From Harmonia axyridis (lineage: Eukaryota > Arthropoda > Insecta > Coleoptera > Coccinellidae): a DNA stretch of 64,000 nucleotides. The translations under genes and the position numbers were made by a program. The stretch is taken from positions 79,024,798 to 79,088,797 of the forward strand of contig NC_059501.1 of assembly GCF_914767665.1 (NCBI RefSeq), in the 5' to 3' direction. Each line of letters begins with the position of its first letter. Position 1 is the first letter of the stretch. Shown piece after piece: positions 1 through 11,655 of the stretch. The notes below the pieces were generated by a model. It was not told the origin of the DNA. It did not search any database and worked only from the letters and a program-made list of their open reading frames with translations.

Positions 1-254
1 TCGAACGTTCAGTGGGAAATGAGGTTAGAGACTATGTGATATGTCATATTCTCCCAATATGCGAATTATTAGGGTAAAATTTGGGGGCATAACAGTCAAT
101 GAACAATGAGAGAAATTCAAACAGAAATTAACTGTTGTCTTACGTCATAGGTGATGTCATAGATGATTGGCGTTCATTTTGAAAAGCCCGCTATCTGGTC
201 AGCTGTCACTTTTTTGAGCTGTCATCATTCGACAAGTGAAACCTACCCCATTAC

Positions 255-700
255 TAAAAATGGGACGATACACTTACATTGTTTAAATTCACTACAAAAA
301 TGATGGGATCACTGTTCGCAAAACTAAAAAACTTTTTGGTGGTAGTGAAGTCTTCTCGGTCAGCAATAGTAAAACTGGTCGAAAAATTTGAGCTGTTGGG
401 AAAAGTTGGCGATGTGAAGGATCAAAACAATGTGCGTCGCTTAAGGACAACTGAGAATATTGCTGGTGTAGCCCATAGTGTTGACGAAAACTCAGGTTTA
501 TCGATTACTCGTCGATTTTGGACATTGGGCATTCCACAAACGACATTATACCGTATTAAGAATTAGTTCTTAAGACTTTCGAAGTTCAATTAATACAAGA
601 ACTCAAGTCGATTGATCACCAGCAACGTCGTATATTTGCACTATTTTTCTGGCAGTGTTATTTCTCGAAGAGGTGATCTTAATTAGCCACCGAGATCCTG
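255..700 (+). pseudogene. DUF4817/HTH-type transposase relic
   Basis: Frame-broken remnant of a DNA-transposon transposase. The readable part (about 279-566) contains AIVKLVEKFELLGKVGD, then TTENIAGVAHSV, then GIPQTTLYRI, the order seen in insect transposase-derived proteins with a DUF4817 helix-turn-helix followed by a second HTH. After the stop at 564-566 another frame continues with QELKSIDHQQRRIFA, also typical of this family. The N-terminal YFQN-like part is shifted. No DDE catalytic domain survives. Family assignment is from remembered family patterns; the frameshifts show it is dead. Confidence 0.6.
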
Positions 701-753
701 TGATTAAAGACTTTTTTAAAGACTTTTTTTTTTGGTACATTAAAGATGGAATT

Positions 754-1618
754 CGTGAGGTTAGGTTAAATTAGGTTCTCTCCTGAGGTCAGCACCTTGA
801 CGTGGTGGGACGGCTTGAATAACTTCCTGCTGTAAAATAGACAGTAAACTAAGACTGACCAGAAAATGTGGCGTGCTAATCCCAACACCTGCTACTTTCC
901 TTATACATCAACAATCCCATGTTCCCCCTAAGAACATCCCCTTATCTCTACTCGACAGGTTCTAGCAGAAAGAGCAACACGAGAAGGGAAGTAGAGCAGC
1001 TAGCTAGCCGGCCAGCAGGGTTCACCATAGAGGCGCAGAACCGAACAGATAGAGGCCATAAAGGTAGGTGGAAATCATTGACAGGTCTAGAAGAACGAGA
1101 CAGAAGAGGCCGAGAAGGACGCAAGAAGATGCCAACATTTGGCTGGGAGTACGTGGTAGAATAGGTGTTACTTATGTTTCCGCGGGCGCCAGTTTAGGAC
1201 CTTAAGTGAAATTCTCGGTACACTATTCGAGGAGTACCTATGACTTTAGTGACCTCGAATTTTAGGAGACGAGGATAACGAAAAAGTATGTTAGTACTCT
1301 GCTCAACACCCCTGCTCACAGTCAAAATCACTAAACTTCCTCTAAAAATCCCCATCCTTATAACTTCCCTGCACGAACTGAGGCTGATCCTATGCTGTGA
1401 GGACTCAGAGTTTGCGTTAGTTGTGCAAGCTCGCAAGACCAGGGTCAAGAGGTGTTTCCTCATGAATGATTGAGTTCGAAGGGAGGAGGCTTGCCGACCA
1501 TGACCCTGCGGGGAACTATCCCAGGCTTAAGTTCCGTAATCAGAGCTATAAGGGAAACCACGAAACGAGGGAGCTCATTGATGGGTAGTTCCCTCCATTA
1601 AAATAAATAAAAAAAAGG
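754..1618 (+). repeat. Retroposon-like repeat, copy 1 (internally deleted)
   Basis: Starts GGTTAGGTTAAATTAGG, then GAGGTCAGCACCTTGACG, and ends CCCTCCATTAAAA plus an A-rich run. It matches 1619-2630 in order along its length, but the segment corresponding to about 2293-2604 is missing. The A-rich 3' end suggests retroposition. Short reading frames (for example 919-1164) do not match known proteins and are not conserved in the second copy. Confidence 0.6.
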
Positions 1619-2630
1619 TTAGGTTAGGTTCTCTTCCGAGGTCAGCACCTTATTGTGGTGGGAGGGGTTGTAATAATTGCCTGCTGTAAAGTAGACAGTA
1701 AACTAGGACTGACCAGGAAATGTGGCGTGGCTAATATCAGCCTGCTACATTCCCACCACCTCAACAATCCCATATTCCCCCAAAAATCATATTCCTGCCA
1801 ATACCTCGCCCACTCCTAGGAACATCCTCTGATCTCTACCTTTCCAAGGGACAGGTTCTAGCAGAACGAGAACAACGAGAAGAGAATCAGAGCAGCCAGC
1901 CGGCAGAACCTTGACAGGACCTAGAGTCTATTTGAAGAGTGATTATGACTTTTATGTCCTCGAATCCTAGGAGACGAGGTTAACAAACCGCTCTGCTCAA
2001 CGCCACTGCTCACGGTCAAAATCACTAAACCCCTTTAAAAAACTCCCCTCTTATGACTGCCCAGCACTCACTAAGATGAATCATATGCTGTGAGGTCTCA
2101 GGATTTGCTTTAGTCATGCTAATACGCAACCCTAGTCGAGACCAGGGTCAAGAAACGTCTCATTTCACTGTGATTATGTTCTAGGAAAGGAGGCTTGCCG
2201 ACCAAGTCCTTGCGGGGAACTACCTCAAGCTTGAGTTCCGTAATCAGAGCTTTGGGGTACACCAAGAAACGAGAGAGCTCATTGATGGGTAGTGGCTTCA
2301 CGCTTTTTTAGACTACCTCTTGAATGGCTCCACCACCAGAAAGGAATTGCTTCTGCTCTCTCCCATACTACATTAGGGGAGGACAGCGTACCACAAATCT
2401 GGACATTCCGTCATAAACTACCAAACCCTTGGTGACCCGGCGACACTGGGTCTGAGCACGCAGGGAAAAGTTGGAGTCCTTGTAACCTTCACCTACGTGT
2501 TCAGCAAGGTGTCAATGGAGGTTTTTAGTGACTATGCCCTTCAGAAGAACTTAACAAAAGGTGCCGGCAGAACCTGTCGAGATTTTTTGGGTGTCCATAA
2601 GGTGGATATCCCTCCATTAAAAAAAAAGGT
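1619..2630 (+). repeat. Retroposon-like repeat, copy 2 (longer)
   Basis: Head-to-tail second copy, beginning GGTTAGGTTAGGTTCTC and sharing CAGCACCTT, CTGCTGTAAA, GGAGGCTTGCCGACCA and GAGCTCATTGATGGGTAG with copy 1. It ends CCCTCCATTAAAAAAAAA, followed again by GGTTAG. The extra 2293-2604 segment is probably the parental arrangement. No coding domain was recognised, so it may be a 5'-UTR or 3' fragment of a LINE, or a SINE-like element. Confidence 0.6.
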
Positions 2631-2769
2631 TAGATTAGTACATACCACCATACATGTGCGAATTTGGCATAGAAAATATTATGAAAAAGATGGTGCTGCA
2701 ACGGTAACCGTGGCTGCCATTTGGCTGATATCGTTAATGCCTTACGATGTGTATTATTCACCCTAAGCT

Positions 2770-3345
2770 GAGAACCTATATATTATTCATGACATTTATC
2801 CCAAGATTTCTTGACTGAGACCTGTCTACGAATATGAGGCGGAACTATATGTGTTGTAAAGGTATAGATCTAATAGTTCCACTGATAATTCTCTTAGAAT
2901 CGTTAAGCTATATATCATGAACATGAGCACTATTGAACCAGACAGAACAACAATATTCAGCAGCAGAAAAAACCATGGCCAAAGCTATCGTATAAAGACA
3001 AATTTTCTAGTGGACCTTGAAATTCAAAGAAGAATAAAGTTTAACTCCAAGATTAGTCATTCAAATGAAAATAGGAAACTTTTGCTTCATTTGGATTATG
3101 GCTTAAACGATACTCAAGAAAATATTTTTATATAATCTTTAGATCTTCATTTGAATAAGTTTCAATAATATCGAAATCGGAATGACGAAACACTAATCAA
3201 TATCATCGGCATAGATAAATTTCCCAGATAAGGTAACCGGGATGTCACACAAGTATAAATTGAAATGCATGGGAGACAAAACCGATCCTTGCGGAAGTCC
3301 ATTATTCAACGTTTTGAAACTATGGGTACCTACTACTTTTGTAAT
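2770..3345 (-). pseudogene. Jockey-like LINE reverse transcriptase relic (C-terminal half)
   Basis: Read on the minus strand, about 3330-3180 gives NNGLPQGSVLSP and then FIYADDI, reverse-transcriptase motifs B and C with the YADD catalytic box. After a frameshift come DIIETYSNEDLK and, near 2990-2910, AEYCCSVWFNSAHVH, which matches the region following RT in Jockey-clade non-LTR elements; VPPHIRRQ follows near 2830. Several stops and frameshifts make it inactive. The long plus-strand frame 2917-3135 is its antisense shadow. Confidence 0.75.
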
Positions 3346-3534
3346 CATCAAAATGAAAAAGTAATATTTTGAAGTATACTCCTTTTTTATGTCAAACCAA
3401 ACTTCTTAGTGGAAAACCCTTTATATGGATGAGAGGTACTTAATTGACACTTGATTAACTGTTCCATAGCTATAGCCATGTACGTCAGTATTTGAAACAA
3501 AAACGAACAGGGACGGCGTTAGGGGTGAAACAGT

Positions 3535-3680
3535 GAAGCGACCATTGCAGGAGCCTCTATTTGAGGGGTGGCAATTAGGCCCAGTTTGCTGGCCACCCTT
3601 TCATATCTCATCCTAGATTACCAAAAATAACATGAGGTTATTCTGCCAAGCTGCGTTTGTCAACATTCCCTTCAATAAAA
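3535..3680 (-). repeat. Dispersed repeat, inverted copy of 46015-46155
   Basis: The reverse complement shares GGGAATGTTGACAAACGCAG, AGGATGA-ATATGAAA, AGCAAACT and CCCCTCAAATA, in order, with 46015-46155. No coding potential was recognised; it is probably the end of an unidentified transposon family. Confidence 0.6.
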
Positions 3681-3939
3681 ATCTCCAAACCAAGCAAAAT
3701 AAACAGAATTTCCTGTTGCCATAATTGAAAAGGGATAAAATCAATTTGTATTTCATAAAGACGAAAAACAATACTACCTTCGCTTTCGAATTATTTGGGA
3801 GATGATTCAGACATTCAACAGATCAATTCAATCATCAACAGATTTTACACTATATTGCAAGATTCTTCATTTGAAGAAGAAAGTTCTACATTATCATCAG
3901 AGCAGGTGCTGTGTTTTTTAGGGGTGAGTTATAACGGAT

Positions 3940-4330
3940 GTTGTTATTGATGCCTTGAGCAGAGACGCCGAAGAATTCTTCTCTTCAGATATCAAAATAC
4001 TCACTCCAGCCCTGAGTATGAAATATGCTATGTTATGCGCAGTTAACTTGGCAAGCCTTTCTGGAATTCCCCAAATCTTCACTCGTAGCCGGCTCCATTA
4101 ACAACACCGTCAATTCCATCTTTGTGCAACTCCCTGTGACAATTCGACTATACGCGCGTTGCTCACGTTGCAAACGACATTCCCATCCCAATACACAAAA
4201 GCCGGAATGATATTGAATTCCTGGAAAATTGGATATTAATTTCCATAATTCGACACTGGCAGGCCGGGATCGAATCAAGTCACCCGTGACTCTTTCGGGA
4301 ATGTAATAAACCAAATTGAGAGCAAAGCAG
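3940..4330. other. Higher-complexity non-coding block
   Basis: GC-richer than its surroundings, with no repeat partner in the window and no recognisable protein. The two overlapping frames (4025-4210 and 4033-4314) show no domain. It contains a double GTTGC around CGTTGCTCACGTTGC. Possible conserved non-coding element; this is only a guess. Confidence 0.2.
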
Positions 4331-4975
4331 GTCGTGATTACAATCCAAACATCGCCGAACTACCATCGGGGATCCATGGTGACTGATTTAATAATTTCGT
4401 AGAAATTAATAATAATTGTATTATATCCAGAACTCGATGAAGGCTTTGATGTTGCCGGTTTCGCACTGTCTACCTTTTGTCGGCGCCAGCGCTATTGTGT
4501 ATGCCATTTTACACGGCGAATTTACCGTTAACGTGCCACTTTTGGCGTTTTAGCGTTTTACAAGAGGGGTGCAGGCTTTTGCCACCCCCACCTCTTGTAT
4601 GTTCGCTTGGGTTAAATGCAGATGAATGGGGGTGAAGTGGATCATTGATGGATTTGTATTTGATATTTGGTCGTCAACCTTCAAAATTCACATAGATTCA
4701 AAAGTTTGTATCATCCTAAATCTCCAAACAATTTTTCGTAATTAGTTTCAAGTTAAAAAAAACACACCTACAGCTTTTGCCTGAACTTTATAACCAACTA
4801 TTATACTCACTCAAAAAAAAAGTTTTAGATAAAAACATAAAAGTCTTCTGGATAAATATTTTATTATATGAGACTGAGTCTTCGTTTCAGCAAATTTCGA
4901 TAAAACCGCTTTCTCAAGTTTGTTCAATCAACGGTATCATTTCAAAATTTTCATTTTTTCTGTCAAAAGTAGCTG
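4331..4975. other. AT-rich spacer with a short hairpin
   Basis: Nothing coding is visible. At about 4560-4601 there is an imperfect inverted repeat (ACAAGAGG with CCTCTTGT) around a GC-rich loop. Confidence 0.3.
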
Positions 4976-5790
4976 TAGGTACAACTTTGCTTTTGCCGTT
5001 TTGCAATGGATAGCTGTAGTGGTAGTCGAAATAAATAGATCGAAGATGTCACACAATAAACTTAATTATTTGTAAACATACCGCCATCGAAATATTGGTC
5101 GATTTGTGTCTGCATCATAAAGTTAACCTCGATTGAACATGTCAGCTTACGATTCAAATTCTCGTCATTTGCAGGTGATTCTAATTATCTGCTCTAATAT
5201 GAAGACATTTGCGACTGAGGCTTATCGAATGCTCTCGAATACCTATGGTGAGGCCACTATTAATGAAAGAACGTGTCGATAGTGGTTTCAAAGCTTCAAG
5301 AACGGCGATTTTGACGTCGAAGGACAAATAGCACGTCGAAGCTCAAATAGCTTGAGCTTGATTTGAAATCAACTCCAGTTCTAGTCAAGTAGTCGTTTTT
5401 CAATGTTAAGTCGAGCTTGAATATCAAGCTAAGCTTGAATATCAAGCCAAGCCGCGAATCCCTATGCGAAATTGGTCAAGACATACTTGGAAACGTTGAA
5501 ATGGGAAGTCCTACCACATCCGTCGTATTTCCAGACGTTGCTCCCTTGGACCATCACTTGTTTCGATCAATGGCACATTGCCTGGCTGACCAGAACTTCC
5601 GGTTTCATGAAGATGTAAAAAATTGAATGGATTCGTGGATCGCTTCAAAAGACGACCAATTTTTTCATGCGCTGTCTGTAAGATGGGAGAAAGTAGTGGC
5701 CAGCAATGGACAATACTTTGAATGATGAATTTGTATAACCAGTTTTTTAAATTGAAGCCTCGAATTTCGGAAAAAATGGCCTGTACGCCT
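4976..5790 (+). mobile_element. mariner-1: internally deleted mariner with nested hAT tip
   Basis: The left end AGGTACAACTTTGCTTTTG and right end CTGTACGCCT are related to the ends of the other two copies of this family (39398-39932 and 61010-62222). The transposase start at about 5140 reads MSAYDSNSRHLQV, then EAYRMLSNTYGEATINERTC and an in-frame stop. The C-terminal end reads LFRSMAHCLADQNFR and WEKVVASNGQYFE (5540-5724). The central DDE part is gone and replaced by an hAT terminal fragment. This is a mariner (DD34D group) relic, not functional. Confidence 0.8.
5346..5464 (+). mobile_element. hAT terminal fragment nested in mariner-1
   Basis: Contains the subterminal CAAGTAG/CTTGA words and ends GCCGCGAATCCCTA, nearly the 3' terminus of the hAT family described at 13613-14322 (GCCGTGAATCCCTA). 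Mariner sequence resumes immediately after it (GCGAAATTGGTCAAGAC). Confidence 0.7.
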
Positions 5791-5799
5791 GTTTAGCTT

Positions 5800-6305
5800 A
5801 TTGTTGATTTAACCTCAAAACGACATTGACCCATACATTAAAAATCCGAGAAGGCTGTTCTCTTCAAAAGTCACCACTTATATTTTGAGGTTTTCCATGA
5901 GTAATTGAGCACATCATTGTTGTAGACATCTAGATGTCTGAAATAGTGGTGTGCTCACTGATTAGATTTTGTTTAAGATAACTCTGGCGACTCGGCTCGG
6001 CATGGGTACCTTTTCTCATTTCTTTTTTAAGATGGCGCTATACAAAGAATTGAGCAATTAACGTCATCATTTTGGAATTTTCATTTGTTTTGTCAAGATT
6101 TGATCAATTTCTGATTTGACCTCATAACGACATTGACAGAAAAACGATGTTAGCGCCATAAGAAACGATGCAGAAATCAAGTGAAAAGGGACCAATATCA
6201 TAAAAATCCGAAGAGGCTGATCTATTCAAAAGTCACCACTTATATCTTAAGTTTTTTCAAGAATAAGTGAGCACACCAGTGTTTTAGACATCTTATGTCA
6301 AACTA
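5800..6305. repeat. Two direct repeat copies (~150-190 bp)
   Basis: About 5805-5955 and 6105-6300 share TTTGACCTCA-AACGACATTGAC, then AAAAATCCGA, then TTCAAAAGTCACCACTTATA and GAGCACA. The second copy has an additional insert of about 40 bp. No protein is visible; probably a MITE family. Confidence 0.55.
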
Positions 6306-6599
6306 TAAAACCATAGAAAACAACCATCGAAACTTCTCATGCAACTAAAAAAAACACCCGTTATGAGTTTATTGCTTATAACTATCATTAGCGTGTATCT
6401 TCCCATGAGTAAATGGCATAACCTACAAAACACAAATGACATAAGAAATAATACACAGTGTTGCCATTAAAACCATTTTAAATTGTATAATTCCTATTGG
6501 AAAACCCTTTATATACTTAATATAGATAAGGATTGAATGAATAATTTGAAAATCAGTAAAACACAAACTCCCAAACTTTTTCGTGCATCTGATAACATC

Positions 6600-7090
6600 A
6601 ACCAAAATTTCCGCTCAACTCTAATCGCCGGTAAAACGCAAGCGAAAAGCGCCGACGCTCATATCGTCGAATAACCCATCTCGATATTAGTCATTTCGTC
6701 CCAAATAGACGCTCCAATAAAGCGTCTCCGTCGACAACGTCCCCTGAACATCAATTATTCCATTCGTATGGGAAGGGCCCAAAACTAACTTCGTATGATT
6801 CCAATAAAAAGGAAAAATTGGAATCGTGTGAATAGAATGTTGATAGAATGTTGGCTCACCGGGCCCCCAGGCGTCTTAGGCGAACGTCCGGACGTGGGGT
6901 ACGCCGCAGCCAGGACGAGACCAGGCACCGAAACCAGATATTGGTTTTTACGGGGCAAACATGGCCAAAATTAAATCCCCAGGCGTGACGCTTTCGCCAG
7001 AAAAACATTTCGATATTTAATTTCTACTTAATTTGGACCGAATCTTCCCCTCGCGACAATGGGGGTGTTTGGGGAATGACGGAGATGTTT
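6600..7090. other. GC-richer non-coding block
   Basis: Unique within the window, GC-richer than its flanks and without a supported reading frame. It includes homeodomain-type words (CTAATCG, CAATTATT, AAATTAAATCC) and CCAATAAAG. Candidate cis-regulatory or conserved sequence, suggested only by composition. Confidence 0.25.
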
Positions 7091-7127
7091 GTCGAATGCG
7101 AACTAACTGGTCCAATTCGATTTCATC

Positions 7128-8560
7128 TATGAGGATGTCGACGTTTGCACGTATTTCGTCCTCTGGGAAGTCGTTGATGAAGAAACATTGCTCTCCAATG
7201 GTTTAACCTAACTTTATTGCACTAAGTGATGCTAGGTTATGTTGTGACAACTGACGTTTATGTTTTTAAGGTCTAAAATAATGAACATCAGGTCAAACAT
7301 AATTTTCTCGATGAGGATGTCAATGTTTTCTCCTCTTGAAGATGCAATGTGTTTGATGAAGAAATATTGTTCTAAAAAAGTTGTAACCAAACGTAACTTC
7401 ACTGAATAATGCTAGGTTATGTTGTGACAACTGACGTTTATGTTTTTAAGGTCTAAAATAATAAAAATCAGGTCGAAATGTATTTTTTTTTTCGATGAGG
7501 ATGTTAATGTTCTCCCCCCTATAGAATGTGGAAAATGGTTGATAAAGAAATATTGTTGCGAAAAAGATGTAACATAACTATACTTCACTGAATAATGCTA
7601 GGTTAGGTAGTGACAACCGACATTTATGTTTTGAAGGTCGAAAAATATGATTTTTTCGATGAGGATGTCAATGCTTGCTCGTGTCTTCTCCTCTATAGGG
7701 TGGTTGATAAAGAAACATTGTTTTTAAATGATTCAACCTGATTTTATTTCACTAAATGATATAGGTTATATTGTGACAATTGGAATTTCCGTTTTTAAGG
7801 TCAAAATGTAATTTTTTCGAAGAGGATGTCAACGTTTGCACATATCTCCTTTAGAAAGTGGTTGTAAAGAAATATTGTTCTGAAAAAGATGTAACCTAGT
7901 TTACTTCACTGAAAAATGTTAGGTTATGATGTGACAACTAACATTTATGATTTAAAGTCTAAAATAATGAACATCGGGTCGGGTCAAAATCTAATTTTCT
8001 CTAATTGTGTTGTGACAACTGACAGTTATGTTTTGAAGGTCTAAATAATGAAATTCGGGTCAAAATATAATTTTTTAGGTGAGGATGTCAACGTTCTCCC
8101 CTCTAGAAGGCGAATAGTGGTTGATAAAGAAATATTGTTCTCCAATGATTACACCTAAATTCATTCCGCTCAATCATGCGAAGATATGTTGTGATAACTG
8201 ATATTCACGTTTCGTAGGTCTAAATAATAAAATCGGGTCAAAATGCTATTTTCTTGATGAGAAGGTCAACGCTTGCACGTATCGTCTCCCCTAGAAAGTG
8301 GTAGATAAAGAAACATTGTTCTCCAATTATTTAACCTAGCTCTATTCCACTAAATAATTATGTTGTGACAACTGACGATGTTTTGAAGGTCAAAATAATA
8401 AGCATCGGGTCAAAATATAATTTTTTTGGAGAATGTCAACGTTCTCACCTCTAGAAGGTGGACGGTGGTTGATAATAATGAAATGTTATTTTCTCCATGA
8501 GGATGTCAGTACTTGCAGGTATGTGGTCAAATTCGATTACGATGATGAGAATGTTAGCTT
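7128..8560. repeat. Tandem repeat array, ~160-180 bp units
   Basis: The word GATGAGGATGTCAA(T/C)GTT recurs near 7133, 7312, 7493, 7662, 7821, 8078, 8256 and 8430, each followed in order by GATAAAGAAATATTGTTCT, ACCTAACTTT, TGCTAGGTTATGTTGTGACA and ACTGACGTTTATGTTTT. Spacings are about 160-180 bp, apart from one larger gap with a truncated unit near 7990. Units are diverged, so this is an old satellite-like array. Confidence 0.85.
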
Positions 8561-10115
8561 TTGCACGTTTAATTTTTTGGGGAATAGATGATGAAGAAAC
8601 ATAAAGTTCGAGTTTCAACTGTCATAATCCAAGTGTACGTCAAAATATTATTTTGTTATTCAGTGACAACAGACGTTTCTCTTTTAAGGTCACAAATAAC
8701 AAAATCAATGATCAAAGTTCCAATGAACAAAGGCACAATATTCTTAGTTCCTCTTTTGATTTATTTTTCATTTTTTATCGTTCTTTCTATCAAGGGCACC
8801 TCCAAGAGCGCAATTGGCGCATAAACGAACGAGCGCTCAAAAGCTCTTGCCTTCACGGCGGAACTTTCCTCAATTTTTCTTAGACTCTTTGCCATAAAAT
8901 TAAGTTTAATATTTTTGACTCCAGACAGTGTCATTTGTATAATTATTATTTATTACTGAAGGTGTTCTTGTGAATCAGCGTATTGTTACAGATGTCATAT
9001 GTGTAAGGTGTGTTGCAAACATTAGAAAGAACAGGGAGGAAATTTAACATACATACACACAACGATGCAACATACAGTTTGGGCAAATGAAATTAAACAA
9101 AATTAATTTCCAGCAATATTTTAATATTGACAACAATTGTTTCGCCAATACTGTGGCTTCTTAAAGCTAATTTTAAATATACAGTCGAAATGTAAAATTA
9201 ATAATCAATTAGGTAATATTGAAATATTTGTGGATATTTACAGTCGAAAAGTATAATAAACCTGAAGAAGTTACATTGTGACGTACCAATTGTTGTTAAT
9301 ATTGAAATATTTCTGGAAATTAATTTCGTTATATTTTATTTGATAACGAATTTCCTTCAAGTGTTGAACCGAATCCATTCTCTGAAATTCGATAATACGA
9401 GATTGATTCAAATTGGATATTCATATCGTGAACCTTGCATCTAATTTAAAAGACATAAATTCCTTAGATTTGAAAGGTAATGCTACGCGGAAATTCATTT
9501 TAATATTTTTCTTATCGTTCGAAGAATTCAAATATATACGTTTATGAGTTCCTCGTTACTTATGAGTGTAACAAATAAGCGACATATTCGACTTCATTCC
9601 AAGATATTATCATATATCTATATATTTTGATCGAGAGATTTTATCACATTTTATTACATTTCTCGAATCTTTCTTCATTGGAGATCTGATAGCGATATGA
9701 AATGCAGTTATGAGTCAAATTTATACCGATTAATTTTGAAAGATATCGACAAATAGGAGTTATATTATTTTTAAAATAAGTTTTCCAATAGCAAATGATA
9801 CAATTTAGAAAAAAATGCATAAATTATTCAGTGAGAACGACGTATTCCCGATAAATTTGGATTTTTTCTTACACTTGCTACTACCAAATTAATATTATCT
9901 TGTGTGCGTGAATTTCTTTGATGTACTGGCACTCTTGTATCGTGTAAAAAATTCACTTTCAAATTTGTTCACAACACAACGAAAAAAGTAACTCATTGAT
10001 GTCGTCCATATAATGAAATTCATTAAAGCTCTTAAAAAAGGTATGCTTCTAATGATATCATCATCCCAAAAACTGTACAACGTGATATGTCATATTTGAA
10101 AACAAAATAATTTTT
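8561..10115. other. AT-rich non-coding stretch
   Basis: No supported gene. A ~40-bp segment at about 8803-8841 (CTCCAAGAGCGCAATTGGC and following) recurs inverted near 60205-60243, so a dispersed repeat end lies here. Otherwise low-complexity, AT-rich sequence. Confidence 0.4.
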
Positions 10116-10117
10116 AC

Positions 10118-10947
10118 AATTGACTTGATTTCAAGTCAAGCTCAAGTCAAGTAGTAGCTTTTCAATCTCAAGTCAAGTATTTATTAATTAAGTACTTGAA
10201 TCATATCAAGCTATACTTGATTTTTAACAGTTTTGTTATGTAGTGTCACATCAACCAAAAAATGATGAAATGAGAAGGAACCTTGCAAAAAACACTTTTA
10301 TTTATTAAACTTATTGTATAAAAGAACCTAAAATATCCACTTTTTTGAAATAAAAACATAAATTACATCCCTATAAATCATAACAAAATAAAAAAAAAGT
10401 TTCTCAATATTCAGGAACCTCAATTCGATTTCCTAATTTTCCATTCAGGACCTAAGACACAATATAAAGCATCTTATTATTCTTATAGATTTTGCCGCCT
10501 TACCTTTTGCGGGTTTTTTTAACTGTAAGAGCAGCTCTGGAAAATTGTCTTTCAATAGGAGCTAAAGATGCTGGCGTTGATGAAAAATCCTGGGCCATTT
10601 TGGCCAAGTTTGGCAAGATATTTCTGAAACTACCAAAATCTACGAAAAGATTTCGTAGAAATGTGGGAAAAATACTAATAAAATCACACTGGCGAATGCT
10701 TCAGTCTCTCGACGTTCTAGGAATCCTCTTATTTAGTCTAAGCGCGCACGAGATTGCAGAAATATATGCCGTGCGACGCATGCATGTCAATCTCAAGTAA
10801 TATCAAGTAGCTTGATATCAAGTCAAGCAATGAATATCTAAAATCAAGTCAATTCAAGCTCCAGTATGTACCTAATTTTTCACGAGCTTGATTTTCAAGT
10901 CAAGTAGTTGGTTGAAATATCAAGCAACTTGGCTTGATGAATCCTTA
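10118..10947 (-). mobile_element. hAT-1: non-autonomous hAT copy
   Basis: Minus-strand copy of the hAT family defined at 13613-14322. Its higher-coordinate end is GGCTTGATGAATCCTTA, the complement of the family 5' terminus TAGGGATTCATCAAGCC. Both ends carry dense CTTGA/TCAAG words. The interior is antisense to the hAT dimerisation region, so the plus-strand 102-codon frame at 10492-10800 is a shadow. The lower-coordinate terminus is incomplete. Confidence 0.8.
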
Positions 10948-11655
10948 ATAAAACCATATTTCTCCACTCTTCGAAACTCATCAATCGTATTCTGAAGAAA
11001 AAAGGCACATCTATGCACAATATATCACAAATTTTAAGTCATAAATGTTTGCAAAGAATACATAGAGAAGATTTCCATATATTTCTGATACAAATTAAGG
11101 ACGTTATCCCTGTAATCAATTTAGCGTATTTATCATTCTCCTCCATATCTCCAGAAGATTACACACAATCGAAGTGTATTCCAATCATCTTTAAGCTAGC
11201 CCAACAGCTTTTTAGAATAGAATCAGATAAAATAATGACTTGTAAATATTGGGAAAAACTTTTTCGTTATGTACGTGAAAATTGTCAAGTTTTATTATGA
11301 TGCACATAACCAGACATCAAAATCTAATTATAGAATCTCTATTTGTAGTTTTCTGTATTTACTCAATCGAATGTTTTGATTAAATATGTTTATTTATTCA
11401 ATAAGCCTGTATGAGTATGAAATTGGAAATGCCCACATTCAAAATGGAAATAGTTTATGGGTATTCACGTTGGTATAAATTAAATATCCAGGTTTCAATT
11501 GTATGGAGAAATTATGTATAATTGAGCGAAAATTAATACAATTAATAAATCACTAGTACAAAGAGACAAAGAATGCAGTTACCCATTTAATATTACTAGT
11601 TATTTGAATATAAATTGTATTGGATGCTTTTTATTCAGGGTCTAATTATTCTACA
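10948..11655. other. AT-rich non-coding stretch
   Basis: One 95-codon frame (11013-11300) has no recognisable domain and AT-driven codons. I see no supported feature. Confidence 0.3.

Noticed and set aside
919..1164. 81-codon frame in retroposon copy 1
   Set aside because: Not preserved in copy 2 and no recognised domain.
754..2640. True telomere sequence
   Set aside because: Only two or three TTAGG words at each junction, not an array.
2917..3135. 72-codon plus-strand frame
   Set aside because: Antisense to the Jockey-like RT relic.
10492..10800. 102-codon plus-strand frame
   Set aside because: It is the antisense of the hAT dimerisation segment in hAT-1; the same antisense pattern recurs in 21955-22030 and 45025.
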